Shown here one piece after another: positions 41,949-53,900 of a stretch of DNA of 64,000 bases (position 1 is its first letter; every line of letters starts with the position of its first letter). The notes under the pieces were generated by a model, which did not search any database, was not told where the DNA came from, and was given only the letters and a program-made list of their open reading frames with translations. This stretch comes from Cotesia glomerata. Its lineage: Eukaryota; Arthropoda; Insecta; Hymenoptera; Braconidae. A program made the position numbers and the translations under genes. Location of the stretch: NCBI RefSeq assembly GCF_020080835.1, contig NC_058166.1, positions 4,712,001 through 4,776,000 on the forward strand, given 5' to 3'.

Positions 41949-44900
41949 TAACATCATCGCGGGAATAGCCAGAGAAGCTTCCTGCGACCTTAAAACATCG
42001 AGATCTGATGGAATCTGATGAAATCTTTTCAAAAAATATTAAACATTTCGATTTAAATCTGTTTGAATTGATTGAAAGATAATTTTTGCTTTTTTGGTTC
42101 ATTGCTTACAGCACACAGTAAAAAATTTAACGTGATTGCGTCAAAAAATTTTTTGTTAAAAATTTTTATTTCAAATATTTAACACTTTTGTGTTGATTTA
42201 ACAGAATAAATGTAAAATTTTTTACCGTGTAGTCGATTATCAAACGAAAATTTACATAATTTATAATTTGCAGTAAATACAAAATTTTTTACTGTGCAGT
42301 CAGTTATCAAATGCAAATTTATATAGTTTATAATTTGCAATAATTTGTCAAAGCTTAATCGATAATCAATACGATAACGCCTGATTATCAAAAGTTAATA
42401 TTAATTCCGAAGAAATGAAGTTACTAACTTAGATAGTTTTTAAACAGTTTGCATTTCGAAACTTATCAGTCTGCACTAAGAAGCTATTCAACCATGGAGA
42501 TACAATTTTACATTTTCTCAATTCTCATCTTGGCTAACAATGGCCTTTCGTTAAGCATTCCAATATTCTCCGATCTGCAGGACATCATAAGTTTCGCCCA
42601 TGAAGTGGTGGTTTTATCATCCGGCAAGAATCCTTTATTTACCACTGGCGTAGACACAACAACCGCGAAATTAGACTGACTTTCCAATCAGATGAACAAG
42701 CTGACCCAGGCCATAAACGTCAAGATTGACAGGCTAATGATCGCGTTGCTGAAAAGCGTTCCCAAGATGGTCCAATCCAGCAGCCTTATGAACAAGCTCA
42801 TTCAAGACGTTTCCAAAAGAAACGACCAGTTTGAGATCTCCGAGGACATTCCCGAGACAAATACCATGTACGACCCGGACACTCTCTGTCCTGTCGGTAA
42901 GCATTCATTAGATGATATTTCAGCAGCTTGGATTACCAACAAATCTGAATTTTTCTATTTTCATGATTCAGAGTGAAAACGCTACTGATAACTGCAACCA
43001 ATTCAAGGTGCCTCAGCAACAGCTCTACGATCTGTATGAAATAGTGGTCCTTTCTGAGGTCGAGGGCTTCGTTATGACCAGTTATTCTTTTGCATTGTCG
43101 TCGATTTTAAAAAATAGTGAGTAGATTTGATTCGATAAATAGCCTTGATTTGGTTATGTTGACCAAAAATTTATGATTATTTTTACACTGATAGAAGGAT
43201 TTGTTTATAGTTAAAAATATTTGTTAATATTTAACAAATCATTTATTAGAGACCACTTTTTAGTCCTTAACAAATATTTCTTAGTATTTAAAAAGATTTA
43301 TTAATATTTAATAAATAAATATCTGATTTATTAAATACAAACAAATCATTTTAAATACTAAGAAATATTTGTTTGATACTAAAAAATGGTCTCTAATAAA
43401 TGATTTGTTAACTATTAACAAATATTTTTTTAATTCAAATAAATCCTTCTATCAGTGTAGCAACAATTGAAGACGATTTGAACAGAGCCTTTAAACAGGT
43501 GGTTTCAAGATCCAAGAACTACTTGTTTTTCACAATCGAAGCACTGAAAAAACTTCCCAGAGAGCTATTCCTTTGCGATCCACCAAAACATGTCGAAGGT
43601 ACTCTTTCTGATCTTTCAGATTGTTACAATTTAAGCTGGTATCCTTTGGACTTTAATTGAGATTAATGGGACATTATGTTGATCAGGTGAAACGTACTTC
43701 AAGATAAACGCTCTCCGACGAGTGCTCGTTCACAAAAGTATGATAGACAAATCGACGAGTTGCTCCTCAACTTGCAATAATATTGATACCAGAAAGTACG
43801 AATACCATGATGATAAGAGTAAAACGGAATTGAGGCCTAATAATCCTTGTCGCGGACGTATCTCCGGGTGTCAAGATATCGGTGAATCCCAGATTTGCGA
43901 GCAAGTAAATTAGTAATTCATTATTTTTTATTATTAGAAATGCATTGTTGCATTATTTTACAGCCAGCAAACTCCGAAAGTTGGCACTCTTGGATACAAT
44001 CTGACATTGGAACATTTGGTGATAAAGACAGCTGTAATGGTCGCACATATAAAGCACTCAATAACACATATATTGGTTTCTATAAATGTACGTCCTGCTT
44101 CTGTTTATGCTCTGAAGAGAACGCCGACTTAACAGCCATTCGGACTTTCAGTCTCAGACCGCAGATAGCAGACATAAAAAACAACATGTAAGTACCTAAA
44201 ATCAGCCACCTAAATGAACTTGTTAACCCTTCGTAGGTCGCATAATGAGCGCGGCGCCGCCTTTTCGGCATTTTTTTTTTTTTCTCGAAATTGAGTTCAT
44301 TGATAATTTTGAAAAAAATTAAGTGCATTCTTTTAACCTTTCTAAAAATTGTGACGTTATCAAAAAGCATAAAAATATTTACGAAGTAACTTAAAAAATC
44401 AATTTTCGGAACCGGGCGGCGCTATGCCGCCCGGTGCGAGTGAGCCTCCGGGAGATTTTCTAACTGCGCTGTTGCCAAATGTCGTTACCGCCACTATTTC
44501 AATCTGTTTTACCGCATGTGAGGTACAAAAATAAAGTAATGTTTGAGGTTAGTTTCACTGTTTACATTATAACTTGTGATTTGTTCAAAATACTGTAATA
44601 ATTACACTCATATTAAATATTATTTATATAAAAATAGTAATAATAATACAATTGGTAAATAAATTATTTTATAATACATCATACTAAAATTAACAGATGT
44701 CTGGCTTTATATATTACTAATTATTTAAATAATGAAAAAACAAAAAAATTTCAGGTGAACGAATTAAAAAAAAAAAAAAAAAATAACAATGGATGCCAAT
44801 TTTTCAAATTATTTTTTTTTGATGGAATTTAATTCTAATTATGATAGATAGATAGATAGATAGATAAAAAATTTATTTGGCTCTGGAACCTAAGCTCCCT

Positions 44901-47900
44901 CAAAGCCATCAATATTTAAATTACATTGGTTTACATAGGTTACAAGATTACTTAACTAATTAAAGGTTTGCAATTAGATTTAATTTCAAATGTTATAAAA
45001 TCCAAATAGATTATTTAATACAAACAAATAACTTAATTTAAAGTCATAATAATTCTACAAGAAAAAATATTTAAATAAGATCCAAAATAAAGATTGCAAT
45101 TGTTAATTGTCATGTTCAAAAAAGTGATTGAAGCAAGCATTTTTAAATTCAACCAAATTATCTACAGCCACAGTCTCAGCTGGCACTGCATTCCAGATAC
45201 GTATGCCATGAATTAAGAATGAATTATCATACATGACACAATTAGCCTGCGGTATACGAAGATAGTCTTGTCGGACATCACCTCTACGCAGTGCTACAGG
45301 CAAAAAGTCTAGTTTTGAGCCGAATAGCTGCCGATAATTTAGTCGAATTTCCTTATAAAACAGACAAGCAATGAAATAATCTCTTCTCGCTGCAAGCTTT
45401 AGCCAACCTAACTTTTTAAAATATGGAGTAACATGTTCATATTTTGGTACTTTATAGATAAATCTAACACATGAATTCAATTTACGCTGCATCTTTAATA
45501 ATAATTTGTTTGACATATTCGTATACGCCGCACAACAATAATCAAAGAGAGGAATTATTAAAGTAGATACTAGCTTAATACGTAAACTTTCACTAAATAT
45601 TTCATTGTTTATTTTTAGTTGTGCTAGAATACTCATAGCGCGATTGCACACATTTGTTACTTGATTCTCCCATGAGAGAGTACTATCTATAGTCACCCCA
45701 AGGTATTTTACAGTGCTACTATAAGGAATAGCACACCCCTCTACAAAGATTGTGTCGGCTAGTCTTAATGATAATTAATTAATGATAATTAATTTAGCGG
45801 ATATTTGATAATTTTAAGAATTTTTGTAGCAAATAAATTATGACAAAAATAATTATAAAAAATTGACATTCAGACGTTTTAAAAAATTAAAGATGCAATT
45901 TGTTAAAAATAATTTTTGAAAAAATTTGTTTGTTAAAAAAATTAAAAAATTTTTTAAGTGACAGCTAGATTTAATGTCATATTATAATTTTATAATCTGG
46001 TCTTAGATGTTAAATTTAATCACATGTGATAAAAATAAAAAAAAAATTTTGTTATTCAATTAAATTTATGATAAAATATAAAAGTAAAATTATATTTAAT
46101 CATAAAACATTGAAAAAATACTTTATCTCACAAGGAAATAGTATTAGTTTACATTTGGCAACAGCGCGTACATTTTAACACGGCGGCGGAGCGCTCACCA
46201 TGCGACCGACTTAGTTCGGAAAAGACACGCTACCTACGAAGGGTTAATTATGATCTTATTGGATGGTTCTCAGGGTTGTAACTGGTGTACGGTTTGAACT
46301 GCAGGACAACGTGGTCCACGTTCAAATCCAGCAAAGCAAGATGCTAGCAGCATCCTCGATTCAGGCGAACTCGACCAAATTGGTGGAACTTGAAAAATTT
46401 GTTTATATGAATAATGTAACTGGAGGCGCATTTGTTATTCAAAATGGCAGCCAGTCAATACCGTTGGTGGAAGGCACAGACTATTCATGGATACGCAGTG
46501 GCCAGCAAGATATCAACCTAGATAGCCTGTACATCCAAGAACCTGGTTGGTGTGTCACCGGACTGAGGTTGGCCAAGGATCCCAACAACGCTAAAGCAGT
46601 GCAACTGGAAGCATATATGACACCCTTCAATTTTTCCAATGGCTTGCTTGTTCCTACTGATGCCAAGCCTTCTAAATAGATAACCTATAAGGACATACCT
46701 TATCACGTACCGGGAAGGTAAGATGGCAATTTACTGAAAGTTTGTGTTTCAAATTAAACGATTGTCTCGTTCACAGAAAAAAGATCGACGTCGAGGATAG
46801 AGACGTTCCTACTAAGCACGAGAATTCGGAATATAGTAACGACTTCGAGGGTACGAGCTTCGCGCCTACTGAAAAGTGGCACGGCATGGGACAAAAAACT
46901 ATTTCGTTTTTTGACAAGCGATTGGTCGCTTCAGACCCTCCAGTTCCATTAGACCGTGTCACCCTCGACCTTGGCAGCAGTGAAAAGTCTGGCGGGATGC
47001 TTGGATTTAAAATTAGTGCCCTTAATCGTGTCCTGTATTTGAACAAGACAATGGTACAGAAAAATATGATTGGAGATAATTCCATAAAAGCGGCTATTTG
47101 ATAAATGAAATTTTTGTCAAATTATGAATATTTTCATACAGCAATTACGAAAAGTATGAAAAATAAACCATTTTATTAAAAACATTTGTGAATTTACAGA
47201 TAATTAAATAAATTTTTTATTTAAATAAGGTTTTCTATTGAGTGATTAAATGAAAAATCAACGCATATTCTTAGGAGGTTAGAAACTGAAACTTTTCTCA
47301 TAATGCCGATCGTTTATTCATTGAAAATACCTGTAATAAAAAATTTTCTGATCATAGAGAAATCGAAGATGCAGCTGTAATAAAAAATTAGGGAAACGGT
47401 TGACCCTGAAGGCTATCCCTGCAACTTCCCGCTAATTCCATACCTAGGCGCTTAAATTAAAATTAAAATTAAATTAAAATTGCACTTATGACGTTTTTCA
47501 GTCCTTCGAGCTCAAAAATACAATAACTGTAAGTTTATGAAATGGCAATCCTGGCAGGATTGCCATTTCATAAACTCCGCCGTCCATCTTACGGCAATAA
47601 ATAAACATCATATTTGTGAAATAACTATTTATATACTAAATACGCATTTTGTATCTTCTGGATTTTCTGAAAGTACAGTTTCTGCCGAACAGAAACGTAC
47701 TACAGATGTAGATTTACAAGCATGTTTACAAATATAAATAATGCTGTGAAGCGGGAAAGAATAGGAGTTACGGTAATTATTACATGAAGCGTTCCACATT
47801 CACGTAACAGGATATTGGTAGAAAAGGATTGAGAAAGGAATGTGAAGAGGATCATCTTAATGTGAGTTTATAGAATATGCGAGAAAAAATTATTAGATAG

Positions 47901-50900
47901 CTCGGACTGGGATTCGAACCCAGAACCTTCCGAAAACATGTCGGCTACTCTACCATTTGAGCTATCCGGTCTATGCTAAATTTCCTTTCGCTTATTCTAT
48001 ATACATTAAGCCACACCGTCCATCTTACGGCAAGCATTTTTTACAAATATAAATAATGATGTGAAGCGGGAAAGAATAGGAGCTCATATATGAGCTCAGA
48101 TAGCTTTTCTATGCTTTTGAGCTCGTCGAGCTCAAAAGTCTAATAGAAATTTCATAGAACACTATTTTTTGAAATTTCAAACCGCAATTACTGATAATTG
48201 CCTTAATTTTTTTTTTTTTTTTTTTTTTTACCAATAAAGAGATGTAAGAAATTTTTTCAAAACATCTAAAACATTTTTGATCTAAATCTTTCTGAATTGG
48301 CCGAAAGATAATTTTTGATTTTCTGGTTCACTGCTAACAGCAGTCACTTATCAATTGCAAATTTAGATAATTTATAATTCGCAATTATTTGTCGATACTG
48401 GAACGATAATTAATACGATAACGCCTGATTATCAAAAGCTAATATTAATTCCGAACAAATAAAGTTACTAACTTAAACAGTTATTAAACAGTTTGCATTT
48501 CAAAACTGATCAGTCTGCACAAAAAAGCTATTAAACCATGAAGATACAAATTTACAGTTTCTGAATTCTCATCTTGGCTAACAATATCCTTGATAAGAAG
48601 AATAATAAATTTCTTGAGTCAAGAGAAAAAATTCTTGGTTTGACAAAAATTTCTTAGCTCAAAAATTTTTTCTATTGTCCTCAGAAAGTTATTGTTTTCC
48701 TTATAGTAGTCTGTTCAAAGATTATTGTTTTGAATCAAGCCGACCTCTCTATAAGTGCAGTGTAAATAATGGTTGTTAAAATAAATGGATATGACATAAG
48801 GTAAAAGCCTGGATTATTGACACTATAAGAGTGATCATGAATATTTGAATTTTTTTATCGTGTTTCAAATCAATATTGTCGATTTTTTCTTTATAGGACA
48901 TCTTAATTATTGTTTTTACATAATTTAATTAATTAACTTTAACAGGCGAGACCATCTTTTTCTCGCTTTGCTCTCACGGAGTTCAACGGAACTATCTCTG
49001 TCGCACTCCCAACAGCAGAGCAATTGCAGTTTCGATTGGTTTCACGAAACGAATGAAATTTTTGAAAAAAACGCTTTGTGGTGAAATAGTTTATTAAATT
49101 ATCTATTATCTCTAAAAACGTTTTTTCAAAATTTCCATTCGTTTCGCTAAGCCGATTGAAACTGCAATCACTGGTCTCGGCTGTTAATAGCAATAAATTT
49201 GATAATTGTTATATCAACTTAAAACTAACAAGTCGAATGTATGTATTATTGACAGCGCAAAAAATTCAAAGAACCGATTATTGACATACCATTGACCCTA
49301 TTATTGACAGCTCTTTTATTACAGTTCAATTTATATGACCAATAATCATTTTTACTAACTAATGCAAAACTATCAATAATTTTCATAATTTGAAAATTCG
49401 TTTAAGACCTAGCTTTTCTATATTTTTCACCAGGTTTTTTTTGCAATTTTTACTAGTATCAAATACTTTGATTCTTATAAAATCACATGACAGTATGTTA
49501 ACATTAATACATTGATGTGTATGTTTACGGGGTTAGGTTACCTTACATTACGGCCTATGTCGTTTGTTGACGCAAGTTAATTTTTGTGTCCCCATCATTG
49601 ACATCCGCTATTTTAAAATTAATTTCAATTCGATAACGTATAAATAAATGATTATATGGTTATTTGAACTATAAATAATCTAAAATAATTTTAAACGATG
49701 CAATTACATAAAAAAAGTATTCAGAAATCTGGATTTGAAAATAAGATTTTTCTTAAAAATATTGTTTAAAAAATACAAACGTATAAGCAGTTTTGTTCTA
49801 CTTAAAAAAATGAAATTTTTTTGCGGAAAATAGTTTATACCTTGGAATTAAATATTACTATTTTATAATTTTAAAAATATGTAAAATTGTTATGAAATAT
49901 CAACAATTGTGATTATTAACAGATTTCAATAATGAAATAATAAAATTAAATAGGGTGTCAATAGTGGGGGTCCTGTCAATAACAAGTGCTTTTATCTTAC
50001 ATCACTTGTAATATGATATGACTAATTATTGTACATGAAATGTATGCTCTCTAATAGGTGATTCCTGGTGAATTATAGGCAACTTATAACCGTTCATTTA
50101 ATAGTGAATTTACCCTAACCAAGTACAAATTATAAAATAGTGATAAAATAACTATCGAACGTAAAAGCAAATGTTTTATATTTGAAGCAACATTACGTTT
50201 TCTCTAAACCAAACACGTGAATATTAACAAATACTTTAATAGAGAGAAATTCTCTAATAACGCAGAGATTATGTATAATTAGTACTTACGTCATTCACGT
50301 ATAATAGATATAATACCGATAATAATAAAAAATATTATATAATGTAATTGGACAAATTAAAAATACACTCGAGACTTTTATCTATGGAGCCTTCGTATCG
50401 AGGTTATAATTTATAATTAAATTAATAATAAAAATATAAGACTAAGTAGAAAAAAAAAGAAAATTTTTAATATGGAATAAATTTAATAAACGAATAAAAG
50501 ATTGAGAGCGTCGCGTAATACCGTAAAGTTATTGCTTAGGTGGAGAGTAGACGTAGTTACAAGGTGGTGATAGTGGAACAATGTGCTGGTGTATAGTAGG
50601 AAGCGTAGGAAGCAATATCGAGGCGGTCACGTAGACTGACCTCAGCACTGAGCAATAACGACGCTCGTTCTCAAACCGTCTAACCCCTCAGTTGCTGACG
50701 CCTTTACATTTCTAACGTCCAAGTACGATTCAGAAGGAAATCCATTGTACATTCAGCGTCAATATCTATACTTCTATTTCAATTTCATTTCAAAGGACAT
50801 CAATAAAATGTCCATCATACATTTTATTTTTTTATGGCAATAAATATTATTGAAGAAAATCTATTTATTATTATTTACTTACCATACATCTTTCCTTCAT

Positions 50901-53900
50901 CGGAGAGGATAATTTTACGTCGACCGCAAGGCGGATATATTGTAAGAGCTTCCTGGAAGCTCTGTTCGATATCCGGCGACCATACGCCTTCTGCATCTGC
51001 CGCCGATAAATCCTTTTCGTCCTGAAAATCATTTTAAATGTATTTATTATTATCGATCTATTTACCTTTCACACGAAAAAAAATATTTGGTAAAATTTAC
51101 GGAAAAGTTTAGAAAATTCTATCTGTAAATCAATTTATATAAAATTTACAGAAAATATATTATTTTTACGTGGTGAATTCTGTGATTTTAGATCCTGTAA
51201 ATTTTTCATCTTGAGTCTGTAATTATAACAGAAATTTTTCTGTAATTAAGACTGCAAATTTATGGTATTAATTGAAAAGTGCTACTCGGATCAGCGTCAA
51301 TGCAGATTAACTTATATCAACTTTTTGAATTTCTTTCAAGAAATCTAATTTTTCTAATTTTTTACAGTGTACTCTTAGACAAATTATTTTTTTATAATCA
51401 GCAAAAAAAATATTTATTCACATATAATGAAAATTTGAAATTTACTACTAACGGATCATTATTTACATTTTTTATTAATAATCAAACTTAATTTTAATTC
51501 AAGAAGTTACTCTGCAACGATAACATAATAATCTTGTAGACTTGACAGAATTTAATTGTAAATTTTACAGTCATTTTTTCCGTATGCAGTCAGCTTCCAC
51601 ATCTGGCTATATATGGCCTGTTCTTTACCTATGGCTGTATATGTGAATATAAGAGCAAATCTGGAAATTACGGCGTAAATTAAACTCTGAATTAATGTCA
51701 AATATGCTAGTTAGGAGAGTAAAAAAATGATTTTTACTTAAGAACTTGATAAACTTAACTCTTTCTGTTGACTGAAAACTCTATTGTCTTGTAAAGTAAA
51801 AAAAATCTTGAATTAAGAAAATAGTTGATCAATTTGAAAAAAGAAAATCTGATTTACCCAAAGTAAGATTTGAACTCAGTTCTTTCTAACCTCGAGTCGA
51901 GTTTTGTATCTACAAAAAATTGAACGTACGGAAACTTGTAAGTAGGTGAAAAGTTTATTTTTCCGTGTCGGAGAATGGAGACCTGCAGCCTGAGTCGATG
52001 TTTTTAGAAATTTGAGAATAGAGACGCGGCAAGTAGTTCCATCTAGTTATCATTGCATAGCTAGAATAAGAAATTCGAATGATTTCTTTTCCAAAATAAA
52101 ATCGAATCAATTACCTTGTAGAGAATTGAATAAATAAAACGATATCGATGTCTGTGATAATGGTGCGTAAACTAGGAATAGTGTAAAAACCCTAGGACGC
52201 ATCAATCTTTTTATACACTTGCTGTACTCTAACAATTGACCTGTCTGTACCATCATAATGGTAAACATTGGTGTGTAATCAATTGATTAACAGCAATGAA
52301 AAAGCCCTGGATTCACTCGAATTTTATCAACCCTATTGACCAAAATCTTAGTGTTTGTTCTCTCACGTCTTAAAGAACAATAAACTCTAAATAAAGTACT
52401 GTAGAAACTTAAGATTTTGATAATGAGACTGACTTAATGTAATGTGTACTGTGATAAATTTAAACTTAACCATAAATTTAAAGTCTAAACATACATTATA
52501 AGCCTACTGTTACATCGCTATTTTATACTAGATTTAAATTAACACAGTTGTACATAGCTGTCACTCTGTAATATAAAGCGACCCTGTTACTGGCGCAAGC
52601 TGTTGAGTCTTTGTACAAAAAATAAAGAAATAAATCAAATTTACTATCTTCTTAATAGTATATTGTGCAACTAGTACGGTAAGTTATCAATTTCCGCATG
52701 AATTGAAAATACTATTTTTTCTTATTATCAGTACGGAGAAAATTCTGATACAAAGTTGCAGTCTAGGGCAGTCAAAAAAATTAAAAGTTCAAAAATACAA
52801 AGCGAAAAAATTTAAAACGATGAGACTAATTTAATTTAGAAAAACGAACAAGGTTTTAACAAAAAATAATTAATAAAACTTATACAAAGGGTATATTCTT
52901 TAGTAATTACATAAATAGCTTTGATTATTAAAGTGTAGTTAGTGAAGGTTTAAAAATAATAGTTTCAGTTGAAAGGGTTCGTAAGCATCACTTAAAGAGG
53001 TTTTTCGAAATGAAGGTGTCAGGGCCTGAAAAAATCTCGATTGCAGAGATTTCTCACTTATTCGGTTTCGACTTATCCAGGTTTCATTGTAATTCTATTG
53101 ACATTGAAATATATTGAAAGATTTATATAAACTGTTGATGAAGTATTTATTCAAATCTTCTTACGAAATAAATTTTAGCAGTTTTGATCATAAATTTTCG
53201 TGCAAAAAGTAAACTTGTCACCTCCAAATAGCAATTTAATTTAAGCAAGTAATGTTATAATTTTGAGATGAGCAAATAGTTACTTACCAACCGTAACAAC
53301 GAGCTCTAAGATACGGTCTATTCCGCATGAGTAATAAGAAAAAATTTTTCCTGCTATTTTGGATGAAGAAACTACTTCTTAAACTAAAAACATAGGGTTC
53401 TTAGAAGAAAACGGAGTTAATATTAGTTTGCGAGAATTTTTAGATGAAGAGTTTGATGGTATCGATCAAAGTTAATATCAACTAGGAATTTTAATAGTGA
53501 ATTTCGACCTATCCAAATTCGATAAGATACAATCTCGTATTACATCCAATGGATATGAAATTTTTTTCACTACAGATGTCATAGAGTATAATATGGAATG
53601 TTATCCAGTGTAGTCTTGTTCTTTTCGTGTACCAGTATATGAATTCTTATAATATAGAAACGAATTTTTATGGTATTATAAAATAGAATTTGTATGTAAC
53701 TAATGAATTTTAAAATGTAAAATAATAGAACTTGATATTGAAAAATGGGTCCTGGATTACGATATTTATCTCGTAATTTTTAGTATAATTTTTTTTGCCA
53801 TGTAGTAATCGACCAAAGATCATATTTCTTTAATTCAAGATAACGATATTCAAAATAAGACAACCGACTGTCTTCAAAATAGCTTTTTGGATCTACATTA

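Larger units (their letters stand above)
42494..47101 (+). pseudogene. DUF4803-like secreted protein gene, decayed, nested in sd intron
   Basis: Seven exons: 42494-42896, 42972-43116, 43461-43598, 43687-43904, 43964-44187, 46274-46717 and 46777-47101, about 1.9 kb of coding sequence (about 630 codons). It begins with a hydrophobic signal-peptide-like stretch (MEIQFYIFSILILANNGLSL), has a Cys-rich middle, and a C-terminal part with VVTGVRFELQD, a later VTGLRLAKD, and SDPPVPLDRVTL. I associate this pattern with the insect DUF4803 family, whose function is unknown to me. Lesions: TGA at 42677-42679, a phase clash between exons 1 and 2, and TAG at 46677-46679. All other junctions keep frame, so decay seems recent. 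The coordinates give 1,897 nt of exon. Alternatives are stop-codon readthrough, sequencing error or a working allele elsewhere. Confidence 0.72.
47386..48200. repeat. GGTTGACCCT family fragments with an inserted tRNA-like block
   Basis: 47386-47525 is the left end and 48083-48200 an internal piece (GAGCTCGTCGAGCTCAAAAG). Between them lies an unrelated 550-bp block with a direct repeat (about 47577-47775 and 48010-48083, sharing CCGTCCATCTTACGGCAA and GTGAAGCGGGAAAGAATAGG) and a tRNA-like sequence. Confidence 0.62.

Noticed and set aside
42677..42679. Selenocysteine reading of the TGA
   Set aside because: No reason from the family for selenocysteine here, no SECIS-like structure identified, and a second stop plus phase clash point to decay.
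42652..42693. A 42-nt in-frame mini-intron (GTAGACAC to CAATCAG) that would remove the TGA of exon 1
   Set aside because: It has GT and AG ends and a length divisible by three, but is shorter than normal insect introns and lacks a pyrimidine tract; a nonsense mutation is simpler. Worth remembering if RNA data exist.
46481..46706. Minus-strand frames of 61-62 residues
   Set aside because: Antisense shadows of DUF4803-like exon 6.
46771..47085. Minus-strand frame of 104 residues
   Set aside because: Antisense shadow of DUF4803-like exon 7.
47897..47973. Functional tRNA gene
   Set aside because: Acceptor stem mismatches and A at position 33 of the anticodon loop; it lies in a repeat block. 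Kept only as tRNA-like.
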